Positions 35,896 to 44,433 of a DNA stretch of 64,000 nt are shown here, piece after piece. A program made the translations under genes and the position numbers. The notes beneath the pieces were generated by a model. That model did not search any database, was not told where the DNA came from, and saw only the letters and a list, made by a program, of their open reading frames with translations. Source of the stretch: Erysipelotrichaceae bacterium. Its GTDB lineage: Bacteria; Bacillota_I; Bacilli_A; RFN20; CAG-826. Each line of letters begins with the position of its first letter. Positions within the stretch are counted from its first letter, which is position 1. Where the stretch lies: the NCBI GenBank assembly GCA_015059185.1, contig SVAY01000002.1:62001-126000 (forward strand). The letters run 5' to 3'.

Positions 35896-37056
35896 TTACT
35901 TATTTTTTATAAATTTTGTTAAACGAGATAAAGCTTCTTTTACATTAGCTTTACTTGTTGCAACGTTTAATCTAATAAACTTATGTCCATTTCCTTTAAA
36001 CTGTGATCCTGGAGAAACCCATAAACCTACTTCTTTTTTTAATCTAGCAGCAAAATCATTTGAATCATCACTAATCTTAGAAACATCAATCCACATCAAA
36101 TATGTCGCAGGGGTATTAACAACATCTAATTCTTTTAAGTTTTCTTTAATATAACGATAGACGATAACCTTATTGTTATAGAGATATTCATTTAATTCTT
36201 TAAGCCATTCGTCTCCATATTTATAGGCGGCTATACTTGCGACATCACTAAAGAAATTAGGTTCACCAATATCATCGTGATATACTGCATCTTGTAGTTT
36301 AACTTTTAATTCGCTATTAGTGGTAATAATAAATGAGGAATGTAGACCTGCTAAATTAAATATCTTGCTAGGTGCAGTAAGAGTAATAATGTTATCTAAA
36401 TACGCTTCATTTACCCCAAGCATTGGATAATAAGTTAAGCCTGGATCAACGAGTTCACCATGGATCTCGTCACTTATTAAAATCACGTTATTTTCCTTAC
36501 AAATCCTTGCAATTTCGTTTAATTCTTCAGTTTTATAGATTAAACCAACTGGGTTATGAGGGTTACAGAATAAGAATGCTTTAATACCTTCTTTTTTAAT
36601 CACTTCTTCTATACGTTTAATATTAAGAGAATATGTTAAATCTTTATAATTCAATTCTAGTTCCACTAAATCCAAGTTATTATTTTTAACACAATTAAAG
36701 AATGTATGGTAAATTGGAGTAAGCATAAGAACCTTATCATGAGGTTTAAATAAGTGCTTAAATATTGAATCTATAGAAGCCACTACTCCAGTAGAAAAAA
36801 TAACTTCATCACGTTTAATATCAATATCATGATGACGTTTGAAGAAATCAATAAATGAAGAGAAATATTCTTCGCTACTATCGGTATAGCCATATGCGTC
36901 GATATTTGCTCTAGCAATAATTGCTTCTTTAATTTCTGGTAGGACATGGAAATCCATATCCGCGACCCACATCGGTAAAACTTCTTTTCCTTCACTATAT
37001 TTAGAGGAAGAAGAATTATATCTATTTACTAATTCATCAAAATTATATTTATTCAT
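35896..37056 (-). CDS. patB: PatB/MalY-type PLP-dependent C-S lyase (cystathionine beta-lyase)
   Basis: 386 residues, typical of MalY/PatB aminotransferase-fold enzymes. Motifs: PMWVADMDF near the N-terminus, YGYTDSSEEY, CNPHNPVG for cofactor binding, SDEIHGELV, and the PLP-binding Lys231 in TAPSKIFNLAG. It cleaves cystathionine or cysteine to pyruvate, ammonia and homocysteine or sulfide. The start overlaps the end of the DUF3737 gene by 8 nt, so the two are an operon. Fold type I and family are certain; whether the substrate is cystathionine or another S-conjugate cannot be decided from sequence. Confidence 0.92.
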   Translation of the reverse strand: MNKYNFDELVNRYNSSSSKYSEGKEVLPMWVADMDFHVLPEIKEAIIARANIDAYGYTDSSEEYFSSFIDFFKRHHDIDIKRDEVIFSTGVVASIDSIFKHLFKPHDKVLMLTPIYHTFFNCVKNNNLDLVELELNYKDLTYSLNIKRIEEVIKKEGIKAFLFCNPHNPVGLIYKTEELNEIARICKENNVILISDEIHGELVDPGLTYYPMLGVNEAYLDNIITLTAPSKIFNLAGLHSSFIITTNSELKVKLQDAVYHDDIGEPNFFSDVASIAAYKYGDEWLKELNEYLYNNKVIVYRYIKENLKELDVVNTPATYLMWIDVSKISDDSNDFAARLKKEVGLWVSPGSQFKGNGHKFIRLNVATSKANVKEALSRLTKFIKNK

Positions 37057-37894
37057 CTTTAACTATTATCTCTGTCTTACTTGGATCAATATATTTTTCA
37101 TCCATAATAAGTTCTTTAATTCCTTTAGCAACTATCTTACCTGAAATAGGATTCTTTACTGAATCAATGATGGTTACAATATCCGCATCGATATTGCTAC
37201 ATAATTCAAAACATAAGTCGGTATTAAGTAAACGGCAGTTCACCATCTTAATATTATCCATATAGCACATCCCTTGATGGGAATCGATGGTACAGTTAAT
37301 AAATGTGATGTTTTTAGAATTCCAACCTAAATATTCTCCAACAATAATCGAATCATAGACCGTTACATTTTCACAGTTCCAAAAGGAATCTTTACTATCT
37401 AGCTTTGCGTGTCTAATAACGATGTTTTTCCCACCGTCAAAAGCGTAGTTCCCAATTAGTTGGAAATCTTCAATATCTACACCTTTCGCATTAAAACCAA
37501 AATAGTCACCTGTTGCAGTCACTTTCTTAAGAGTGATGTTTTTACAGTTCCACATCGTTTCAAGTGCGTTAGGTAAAGAACAGTTGATTAAAGTAATTCC
37601 ATCTCCCCTTCTAAATGTTTTAGGAGCAGATATATTACAGTTAATCATCTTAATATTATTCGTATACCAAATGCCGCTTCTAGCGGTCTCTAGTAAAGTA
37701 ACATTTTCACAAGTAATATCATGAGAATACCATAAAGGATATTTCCATTTAAAAAATGAGTGTTTTATTTCAAGATTAGAACACTCCTTAAGAGGAGATT
37801 CACCATTTTGGAATGTGGAATCAATAATTAATGCATCATGTGTGTCATAAAGGGCCCTCTCCCCTTCAAAACATCCTTGTTCGTATTTTTTCAT
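37049..37894 (-). CDS. DUF3737 family right-handed beta-helix protein
   Basis: 281 residues. The whole sequence is short repeats with N/C ladders (CKNITLKKV, GKNIVIRHA, CENVTVYDS, SKNITFINC), which gives a parallel beta-helix. The pattern from the first line (EGERALYD....I.DSTF.NGESPLKE) matches the DUF3737 family of Firmicutes, where it often occurs beside patB/malY lyases or sugar metabolism genes. ATG 37894 follows AAGGA. No signal peptide, so it is cytosolic. Function unknown. Confidence 0.88.
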   Translation of the reverse strand: MKKYEQGCFEGERALYDTHDALIIDSTFQNGESPLKECSNLEIKHSFFKWKYPLWYSHDITCENVTLLETARSGIWYTNNIKMINCNISAPKTFRRGDGITLINCSLPNALETMWNCKNITLKKVTATGDYFGFNAKGVDIEDFQLIGNYAFDGGKNIVIRHAKLDSKDSFWNCENVTVYDSIIVGEYLGWNSKNITFINCTIDSHQGMCYMDNIKMVNCRLLNTDLCFELCSNIDADIVTIIDSVKNPISGKIVAKGIKELIMDEKYIDPSKTEIIVKDE

Positions 37895-37945
37895 ATTCTA
37901 AGATCCTTCTAGATAGATTCTATCATTTAATAATCTTTGAATACA

Positions 37946-37974
37946 AAAAATATGCTTCTTAAGAGCATATTTTT
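37946..37974 (-). terminator. Terminator of the 120-residue membrane protein operon
   Basis: AAAATATGCT and AGCATATTTT form a perfect 10-bp stem with a 7-nt loop, followed by T on either strand. It lies between the DUF3737 gene and the 120-residue membrane protein gene, 20 bp after the latter's stop. Confidence 0.7.
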
Positions 37975-37994
37975 ATATATCTTAATTAGGTTAA

Positions 37995-38357
37995 CTATTC
38001 AACTTTCACGTCAATAGTTTCTTCTTTAGGAGCAACTTCCACATTACGTTTAAGCCTTGCTTCTCTTCTTTGTTTCTTTTCGTAATCTTTATCGACGTCT
38101 TTAGCGAAATAAATAAGGGCTAAAGCAGTTGCAACACCAAATACTCCAAAGAGTATTAAGCCCCAACCAAGGAATCCTAGACCGAATTTTGCTTTGATCA
38201 CTGTGTCGGCACTTTTTAAAGGATTAGAAGCATCTGGCATAGGTAAGTTAGAGGCGAGTAAGCCGAGGACAATATATACAAGTCCCCAAACGGCTAACGC
38301 TCCAAAGGTGCCATAGATGATATATTCTAATATTTTATTCTTCTTTTTATCGGTCAT
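37995..38357 (-). CDS. Small two-helix membrane protein
   Basis: 120 residues with two long membrane segments (about residues 12-35 and 58-84) and a basic cytosolic tail rich in K, R and E. No recognised family. It starts 22 nt after the 286-residue helical protein gene, behind TAGGAGG, so it closes a three-gene operon with that protein and the HAD phosphatase. Confidence 0.7.
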   Translation of the reverse strand: MTDKKKNKILEYIIYGTFGALAVWGLVYIVLGLLASNLPMPDASNPLKSADTVIKAKFGLGFLGWGLILFGVFGVATALALIYFAKDVDKDYEKKQRREARLKRNVEVAPKEETIDVKVE

Positions 38358-38379
38358 AGCGATTACCTCCTATAGGGTT

Positions 38380-39240
38380 TTAAGCTTGAGCTTCTTTATC
38401 CTTATTATTTTCTTGATTAGCCTTAATAGTGTCAAGCATATCTTTTAAGGTTCTTTGATATGTTTCGTTATATTCTGGGCCGAATTTATTAACTTTTTCA
38501 CCAACTTCTTTAATTAAATTTTGGAAGAGCTCTGGGAACGATTTATTATCTCTTCTTTCTCTTCTTCCTTCACAAGAAAGGACGAGTTCCACTGTATGAT
38601 CCAAACTATCCCAAACTTCATTGCTTAATGAATGGCAGTGCTCACGGTTAAATCTAATCATAGAAGCAAGAACATTAAGTTCATTTTGGACGATGAAGTT
38701 AGATTGTGGAGTTGGTTTACCTTGGCTTTCACTCATAACTTTTTGGAATTCCATAAAGCTCTTTTGATATTCTTGGATGAGTAAGAAGTCTTTAATAATA
38801 CGGTCAAATTTTTCATCGTTATCAACGTGCTTCATAACAGCTTCTTCGGTTTGGTTTTTGCTTTTAGCAAAAGCAACATGAGAATACATGATATCTCTAA
38901 TGGTTTCACTTAAATAGACGATATCTTGATAGATCTTAATGTTTTGAGCGTGGTCTACTCTTACTGTACCTTCTGGAGTCTTAGTACAAATGGTACTGGT
39001 TTCAGAATAGATATCATCAAGAAATTCTTGATATTTAGTTTTGAAATCTTTGAGCTTTTCTTCGTTATCGCTCACAAATTTACCTAAGAAGCTCTTTGGA
39101 TCTAAAACGGTATTTAAGATGGCCTTTCTTTGATCATAAATTTCATTCTTCACTTGATTTGGAAGAGCGAATTCCATGGTATCTCTAAGTGTTCTTAAGA
39201 CGTGTGAGATATCAAATATGCATTGTGATGTGTTATTCAT
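38380..39240 (-). CDS. Cytosolic helical protein of unknown function
   Basis: 286 residues, almost entirely helical by composition, without signal peptide or membrane helix; no family recognised. Its first 8 nt overlap the end of the HAD hydrolase gene, so translation is coupled. Downstream sits a two-helix membrane protein. The trio (hydrolase, helical protein, membrane protein) probably acts together, but no motif indicates how. Confidence 0.65.
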   Translation of the reverse strand: MNNTSQCIFDISHVLRTLRDTMEFALPNQVKNEIYDQRKAILNTVLDPKSFLGKFVSDNEEKLKDFKTKYQEFLDDIYSETSTICTKTPEGTVRVDHAQNIKIYQDIVYLSETIRDIMYSHVAFAKSKNQTEEAVMKHVDNDEKFDRIIKDFLLIQEYQKSFMEFQKVMSESQGKPTPQSNFIVQNELNVLASMIRFNREHCHSLSNEVWDSLDHTVELVLSCEGRRERRDNKSFPELFQNLIKEVGEKVNKFGPEYNETYQRTLKDMLDTIKANQENNKDKEAQA

Positions 39241-40087
39241 TGTTTTTCTCCTTTTCTAACACTAGTTTGTCTAACTTATAGACTCGTGAAATAGTATGCG
39301 CAGCATATTTCTTCACAGACGGATAGGCTTTTGCCATGCAGTAGCTATTTTCATGAAAGAGATTGAACATCGTGATATCGTTACCGGAATCACCAACGAC
39401 ATAGACATCTTTGGGATTTATCTTTAGATAATCACAGTAGTATTGGAGACCAAATCCCTTGTTACAATCCTTAGGAGTGATCTCGTTTACTATGCTAGTC
39501 CACGAACATTCTACATCAGTAAAGTGTTCTCTTAAACCTTTATTTATTTCTCTAGAAATTTCGTTGTTCTTTCCTCTTAAGCCAAAGAACACCATGAGCT
39601 TATAGATTTTTCCACCATTAAGCTCTTCATCAAACTTCTTGTTATTGAGAATATATGTTTCCCTTTTCTTTCCTTGGAAAATCCAATATAGCTTATATAA
39701 AAAGAGTAAAAAATTCGCTCCAACATTAAGGTTTTTAATAAGCATTGGTTTTCCCTTAGCATCCATTAAATAGGCAAGAGGTTTATATAATTCAAATACG
39801 CGGTCAGTGATGAATTTCATCTCTTTGCCGCTGATAGAGACATCTCTAATTACTTCTCCGTTAGCAACGATATAACTTGATGTATAAGAAATATAGTCGA
39901 AATCTCTTTCGATTTCTTCTTTTAATCTTTCCATAAAATGTGGGCCACGACTAGAAACCATAACAAGTTTATTTCCAGCATCAATCCAACGTCTTAAAAA
40001 TTTCACATTCTTTTTAGGAATAATGCGAAACAATTTACTTGGATAAAGTAAGGTTCCATCTAAATCAACAGCGAGTAATTTGTTCAT
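39233..40087 (-). CDS. Cof-type HAD phosphatase
   Basis: 284 residues. HAD motif I is AVDLDGTLL at residues 6-14, motif II near VSSRGP, and motif IV GDSGNDITMF, with a capping domain in between, as in Cof/YbiV-type sugar-phosphate or flavin phosphatases. Substrate cannot be told. TATAAT (40096-40101, minus strand) lies only 8 nt before ATG 40087 with no ribosome-binding site, so it is a leaderless candidate. First gene of a three-gene operon. Confidence 0.88.
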   Translation of the reverse strand: MNKLLAVDLDGTLLYPSKLFRIIPKKNVKFLRRWIDAGNKLVMVSSRGPHFMERLKEEIERDFDYISYTSSYIVANGEVIRDVSISGKEMKFITDRVFELYKPLAYLMDAKGKPMLIKNLNVGANFLLFLYKLYWIFQGKKRETYILNNKKFDEELNGGKIYKLMVFFGLRGKNNEISREINKGLREHFTDVECSWTSIVNEITPKDCNKGFGLQYYCDYLKINPKDVYVVGDSGNDITMFNLFHENSYCMAKAYPSVKKYAAHTISRVYKLDKLVLEKEKNNE

Positions 40088-40119
40088 ACTTGAATATTAT
40101 ATATTAATTTATTTATAAA

Positions 40120-40151
40120 TAAACAAAAAGGTGAGAATAAATTCCCACCTT
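40120..40151 (-). terminator. Terminator of the hpf gene
   Basis: On the minus strand AAGGTGGGAAT and ATTCTCACCTT form an 11-bp stem (one mismatch) followed by TTTGTTT. Confidence 0.8.
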
Positions 40152-40172
40152 CTTATCTATTTGTTAGATAAT

Positions 40173-40724
40173 TTATTGTTTAATTGGATTCTCAGCTTGG
40201 ATGACACCATATCCTCCATCATTTCTTACATAACAGACAGAGATACGATCATCTTCTTCATCTAAATAGAGGAAGAATGAGTGGCCTAAGGCTTCCATAC
40301 GGGTCACAGCTTCTTCAATTGACATTGGTTCAAGATAATAAGATTTTGCTCTTACAATAACATCTTCTTCATCTTCTTTTTCGGCTTCAATGGCTTCGAA
40401 GTCGATAGCGCGTCCTAATCCTGCTCTACCGTTACTACGATCCATTCTGGTTTTAAGTTTTCTCATTTGGCCTTCGAGTTTATCGATGGCGTCATCAATA
40501 GCAGAGTATAAGTCTTCATTTTCGACTTCTGCTCTAAGTTTGATACTTGGTAAAAAGATTGTGATTTCAACCTTTTGTACCCCAGTGTGTGCTGAACAAA
40601 CAGCGCGGCATTCGACATTCTCATTGATGAGGAAGTATTTGTCCATCTTGCTCATCTTCTTTTGAATGGCATTAGAAATGCCTTCGGTGATTTCGATGTT
40701 TTTTCCGATAATTTGGTATTTCAT
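40173..40724 (-). CDS. hpf: Ribosome hibernation-promoting factor, long form
   Basis: 183 residues: N-terminal S30AE/RaiA-like domain (about 1-100: IIGKNIEITEGISNAIQKKMSKMDKYF) and a C-terminal dimerisation domain (about 125-180: PMSIEEAVTRMEALGHSFFLYLDEEDDRISVCYVRNDGGYGVI). This is the long HPF of Firmicutes, which pairs 70S ribosomes into inactive 100S dimers in stationary phase. AAAGGAG precedes ATG 40724. It is monocistronic with its own terminator. Confidence 0.95.
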   Translation of the reverse strand: MKYQIIGKNIEITEGISNAIQKKMSKMDKYFLINENVECRAVCSAHTGVQKVEITIFLPSIKLRAEVENEDLYSAIDDAIDKLEGQMRKLKTRMDRSNGRAGLGRAIDFEAIEAEKEDEEDVIVRAKSYYLEPMSIEEAVTRMEALGHSFFLYLDEEDDRISVCYVRNDGGYGVIQAENPIKQ

Positions 40725-40828
40725 ATGATAATCTCCTTTCCAAACACTCTCGGAGAGGTTACGCCTTTATTTTATCACACTTAAAAGATTATGAGTTAAT
40801 TATAATTAAACTTTTTATAAATTTATGT

Positions 40829-41515
40829 TTAAAAATACCAATAAATGTTACCTAAACTAGGAACCATACCAAGTGAATTCTGTAGATGAAGACTTTTATC
40901 ATTATCAACTACAACATGATCAAAAGGTACTTTTCCTTCATCAATAAATTTATTAATCATAGTCATCTCAAGCGCTCTTCCAATCCCTTGACGACGATAA
41001 TTTTCATCAATATAAAGCATTCCTAAAGCATGCTCAGGATGTTCTCCAATAAAACCAATAATCTCCCCTTTTTCATTAATCGCCTTAAACATTCCTCTTT
41101 CTATAGCAGAAAGAAAATAATGTTCATCATCACCCATACGATAATAATGAGTTTTTAAATAAGGTAAATCCGAAATAGAAAAAGGTAAAATTGTATATTT
41201 TGAATTTATAATAAATCTATTGCCTTTATAAACAAATTGTTTGACTTTTAATGTATGCATAAATTCCTTAATTTCACCAATATCTAAATCTAGTTCAGAT
41301 ATAACCGCGACAGTGTTTTCTTTTTGTTTTCCCTCTAAAATCAAAGAAAAAACATCTAAATCTAAGGAATTTACACAAATATAATAGATTCCAGCTTTCC
41401 TATCATCAATCAAGGAAAGTGAATCACTATTCTTAATAACTAACGCATTATTTAGCCTAATAGCTTCTTTTATAATAATGAAGATATCTTTATCAAAATT
41501 CATAGTTTTTGTCAC
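40829..41515 (-). CDS. GNAT family N-acetyltransferase
   Basis: 228 residues. The C-terminal ~100 residues carry the GNAT acetyl-CoA motif (LYIDENYRRQGIGRALEMTMI) and a final beta-hairpin with SLHLQNSLGMV. The N-terminal part is different from common GNATs, with a segment reminiscent of FR47-like proteins (FR47 acetyltransferase family is possible). The start is GTG 41515 or ATG 41503; a TAATAT box at 41520-41525 favours the ATG and a near-leaderless message. Substrate unknown. Confidence 0.75.
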   Translation of the reverse strand: MTKTMNFDKDIFIIIKEAIRLNNALVIKNSDSLSLIDDRKAGIYYICVNSLDLDVFSLILEGKQKENTVAVISELDLDIGEIKEFMHTLKVKQFVYKGNRFIINSKYTILPFSISDLPYLKTHYYRMGDDEHYFLSAIERGMFKAINEKGEIIGFIGEHPEHALGMLYIDENYRRQGIGRALEMTMINKFIDEGKVPFDHVVVDNDKSLHLQNSLGMVPSLGNIYWYF

Positions 41516-41530
41516 TTAAATATTAAGATA

Positions 41531-41556
41531 AATAAAAGGCTTCACGAGGAAGCCTT
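41531..41556 (-). terminator. Terminator of the 405-residue lipoprotein gene
   Basis: On the minus strand AAGGCTTC-CTCGT-GAAGCCTT followed by TTATTT; perfect 8-bp stem. Confidence 0.8.
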
Positions 41557-41573
41557 ATATTAGAAATTTTATC

Positions 41574-42791
41574 TTATTCTCTTTCTCCAGTTTGGCCAGG
41601 AATAATTGATGGGAATGAAGGGAATGAAAGTGTATTATAACCATCGTAATTTTCTGGGAAAGTTACTGGGTTAGTATTGTTAATCGCGAACACAATATCG
41701 CCTGATTCTTTGATAGTTAATTTACTACCAAATTGTGCTTCGAGTGCTTCTCCACCAACAGTCAATCCAACATTTTCTTTCACGCTGAGAGAAACTGGGA
41801 AACCATCTTGATTAAATAAGACAGCGGCTTTGAAGCTAGTATCATCACTGAATTGAATTTGATAACCTTCTAATTGTTCTGGGGTCACTAAACTACCAAG
41901 AGCTTCTTTGTTAATATCAAATTGAAGGGCGCTGGATTCATCTTCATATGTATAGAATTTAACAATATCATCCCATTTAAGGCCTGTCTTACTTTCTAAC
42001 GTTGTCTTTAAATCTGTAACAACTTTTTTAGCTTCTTCAGCATCTAATTCAGATTCAATTTTGCTGAATAAAGGATAATTATCATCTTTTACAACATTTT
42101 CAAATTTGAATTTATAATCACTAATTCCAAGTGTGGTTTTGAAGAAGGTATCAACAGCTTCCTTACCAGATGAGAAAATATCTAACATTGGTTGCACCAT
42201 CATGGCAGCTTGTTCTTGGCCAAGGCTAGCAAGGATTAAACTTGCATATGGTTTAACAACGTTAGCAACTGAGCTTACAAAAGTACCAACATCAGTATTA
42301 CTAGCATCAACATAGATGTTGCCATTATCTAAATAAGCAGCAGTTTTACATAATGTGAAAGACTTATCAATAGCAATTTGGTTTTCTGAACCTTCTTCTA
42401 AAGCTCCATCAACTTTTACACTTGCGGTAATTCCACTGAATTCAACACCAGCTTTGGTGTTTTCTTTATTGCCAGTACTTAAATTAACTCCACCAGCTTT
42501 TAATTCGAAAGATCCTAAATTGACTTTTCCGTTTAATTTTGTAGAAGCTAATTCTGCGCTTATACCGGTTGAGCTAATTGTTGCACCAACGCTTTCGGTG
42601 CTAGCTAATGTTTTAGAGGCTTTTTGAGCAAGTGCTGCTAACTTCTCTGTTTCAGCCGATTTTTCAACAACTGTACCACCTTCAGGAACAGCACCATTGC
42701 TTGTTTCTTTAGGTGTACTATTGTTTTTAGTTCCGCAGCCAGACAATGCTAAGACTGCTAATAAAGGTAATGCATATAATTTTTTATTCAT
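41574..42791 (-). CDS. Extracytoplasmic lipoprotein, function unknown
   Basis: 405 residues with a lipoprotein signal (lipobox LSGC, Cys19). The mature part is rich in alternating polar and hydrophobic residues, with lipoprotein-like beta segments and helices (TEKLAALAQKASKTLASTESV, VNLSTGNKENTKAGV). It looks like a lipid-anchored, possibly LolA/LppX-fold-like extracytoplasmic protein; I do not recognise a family. AAAGGAG lies before ATG 42791. Located just after metK, 34 nt beyond its stop, so it may be read through with it. Confidence 0.65.
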   Translation of the reverse strand: MNKKLYALPLLAVLALSGCGTKNNSTPKETSNGAVPEGGTVVEKSAETEKLAALAQKASKTLASTESVGATISSTGISAELASTKLNGKVNLGSFELKAGGVNLSTGNKENTKAGVEFSGITASVKVDGALEEGSENQIAIDKSFTLCKTAAYLDNGNIYVDASNTDVGTFVSSVANVVKPYASLILASLGQEQAAMMVQPMLDIFSSGKEAVDTFFKTTLGISDYKFKFENVVKDDNYPLFSKIESELDAEEAKKVVTDLKTTLESKTGLKWDDIVKFYTYEDESSALQFDINKEALGSLVTPEQLEGYQIQFSDDTSFKAAVLFNQDGFPVSLSVKENVGLTVGGEALEAQFGSKLTIKESGDIVFAINNTNPVTFPENYDGYNTLSFPSFPSIIPGQTGERE

Positions 42792-42825
42792 TTTTTAACT
42801 CCTTTTCGAATGTATATTAGTCCAT

Positions 42826-43992
42826 TTATTTGTTAAAAACAAGAGCTTTAATTTCATTAACTTTATCAAGTTTTTCCCATGGTAAATCGAGGTCTGGACG
42901 CCCGAAATGACCATAATTAGTGAGTTTATGATATTCAAATGTAGGCTTTGTGAGGGAGAAGTTTTGTCTAATCATCCCTGGACGAGTATCAAACACTTTA
43001 TCTATTGTGTCAAGTATTACCTCATCATTCACCTTGGCTGTACCATATGTCTTAATACCGATAGAAATAGGTTTATTCACTCCAATCGCATAAGCAAGTT
43101 GGACTTCAAGTCTATCAGCGACACCGGCCGCTACTAAGTTCTTAGCAATGTATCGTGCCATATATGCACCGCTTCTATCAACTTTAGTAGGATCCTTACC
43201 TGAGAAGGCTCCTCCTCCATGAGGTGCTGCCCCACCATAAGTATCAACAATAATCTTTCTACCGGTTAATCCAGTATCACCTTTTGGCCCACCGATAACA
43301 AATCTACCGGTAGGATTGATCAAGAATTTGAAATCTGTATTTAAACCGAATGAACTAACAACACGCTTCATAATGTTTTCATGAACATATTCTTTGAATG
43401 CGTCCATATCAATATTGTCATCATGTTGGATAGACATAAGCACTGTATCCACTCTAATATTCTTAGGATCAGTATAGTCAATAGTAACTTGGTTCTTCAT
43501 ATCTGGACGAGCATGTTTAAATTCACCATTCTTACGTAATCTAGTTGCTTCTCTTACTAATTTATGGGCAATAGAAATAGGTAAAGGCATATATCCTTCC
43601 GTCTCATTAGTGGCATAACCAAACATCATTCCTTGGTCACCTGCTCCAACATCTTCTGGACGTGTTTGAGATACACCCATAGAGATATCTGGGCTTTGAT
43701 GTTGAACGATACTTCTAACATCCACTGTATGATAATCAGTTCCTAATTCTTCTTTATCATAACCAACATCTTTTAATACGTTTTTAGCGATTTTTTCATA
43801 ATTTAATGGAGATTTGCTTGTTATTTCGCCTCCAATTAAAATAGTGTTTCCACTACAAAAGACTTCACATGCCACACGTGAATCAGGATCATTTTTAAGC
43901 GCTTCATCTAGCACTGCATCAGCGATTTGATCAGCAAGTTTATCAGGATGTCCTTCACTCACTGACTCACTTGTAAATAAGATTTTCTTCAT
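42826..43992 (-). CDS. metK: S-adenosylmethionine synthetase
   Basis: 388 residues from ATG 43992, which follows GAGGGAAAG; an upstream in-frame start 12 codons earlier lies inside the terminator region. Signature motifs: FTSESVSEGHPDK at the N-terminus, GAGDQGMMFGYA and GGGAFSGKDPTKVDRSGAY. It makes SAM from methionine and ATP, with Mg2+ and K+ as cofactors. A riboswitch with an intrinsic terminator precedes it, so expression drops when SAM is plentiful. Confidence 0.97.
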   Translation of the reverse strand: MKKILFTSESVSEGHPDKLADQIADAVLDEALKNDPDSRVACEVFCSGNTILIGGEITSKSPLNYEKIAKNVLKDVGYDKEELGTDYHTVDVRSIVQHQSPDISMGVSQTRPEDVGAGDQGMMFGYATNETEGYMPLPISIAHKLVREATRLRKNGEFKHARPDMKNQVTIDYTDPKNIRVDTVLMSIQHDDNIDMDAFKEYVHENIMKRVVSSFGLNTDFKFLINPTGRFVIGGPKGDTGLTGRKIIVDTYGGAAPHGGGAFSGKDPTKVDRSGAYMARYIAKNLVAAGVADRLEVQLAYAIGVNKPISIGIKTYGTAKVNDEVILDTIDKVFDTRPGMIRQNFSLTKPTFEYHKLTNYGHFGRPDLDLPWEKLDKVNEIKALVFNK

Positions 43993-44010
43993 TTTCTTTC
44001 CCTCTGTATA

Positions 44011-44042
44011 AATAAAAAGTTTCCCCACAAAGGAGAAACTTT
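44011..44042 (-). terminator. Attenuator terminator in metK leader
   Basis: On the minus strand AAAGTTTC (44042-44035) and GAAACTTT (44023-44016) flank a short loop and are followed by TTATTTAT. An upstream GAAAC (44056-44052) can pair with the 5' arm of the terminator as antiterminator, as usual in SAM-dependent leaders. Confidence 0.8.
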
Positions 44043-44058
44043 ATACATTCGTTTCTAA

Positions 44059-44158
44059 CTTATCGTTCATAGTTGTGGGACTATGCTAGAGAAGGCACTT
44101 ACTCATATTGAGAGTTGCCACTACGATTTCACATCTCTATTTCGTAGTTCTGGATAAG
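44059..44158 (-). promoter_or_regulatory. SAM-I-like riboswitch aptamer upstream of metK, divergent
   Basis: The 100-nt leader begins CTTATCCAGA and ends GATAAG, the usual closing stem of the S box. It contains a P2-type hairpin ACTACGA/TCGTAGT, the conserved GGCAAC, a P3-like hairpin CTC..GAG and AAGTGCC near where SAM-I has AGGTGC. The GA-rich kink-turn and the GATGAA loop of classic SAM-I are not clear, so the aptamer is divergent. Location before metK, plus the attenuator, supports SAM control. Confidence 0.75.
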
Positions 44159-44181
44159 CAAAATTATTATATAGTGTTTAG

Positions 44182-44433
44182 TTATTTTTGCAAGTGTCTA
44201 CTAATACCTTTTGCAAGTTGATCTGGACAAGATGTTCCGTTTCGACATTGGATACCTTCAAGTTTATTAACCACATCTTCAAGTTTCATTCCGACAATTA
44301 AAGAACAAATACCATCTAAATTACCTTTACAGCCTGCAATGTGACTAGCTTTAGTAATAATCCCGTTATCATCATATTCAACAGTTAATAGACGGGAACA
44401 AACACCTTGTGGGTGAATTTCAATTACCGGCAT
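44182..44433 (-). CDS. TSCPD domain-containing protein (TIGR03905 type)
   Basis: 83 residues. The motif RNGTSCPDQLAKGI near the C-terminus and the opening PQGVCSRLLTVE are typical of the TSCPD family, a domain also found at the end of some vitamin B12-dependent ribonucleotide reductases. Conserved cysteines at CSRL, GCKGN, CRNGTSCPD may bind metal. It starts within the stop of the pduL gene (TAATG), so the two are coupled. Function unproven. Confidence 0.88.
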   Translation of the reverse strand: MPVIEIHPQGVCSRLLTVEYDDNGIITKASHIAGCKGNLDGICSLIVGMKLEDVVNKLEGIQCRNGTSCPDQLAKGISRHLQK

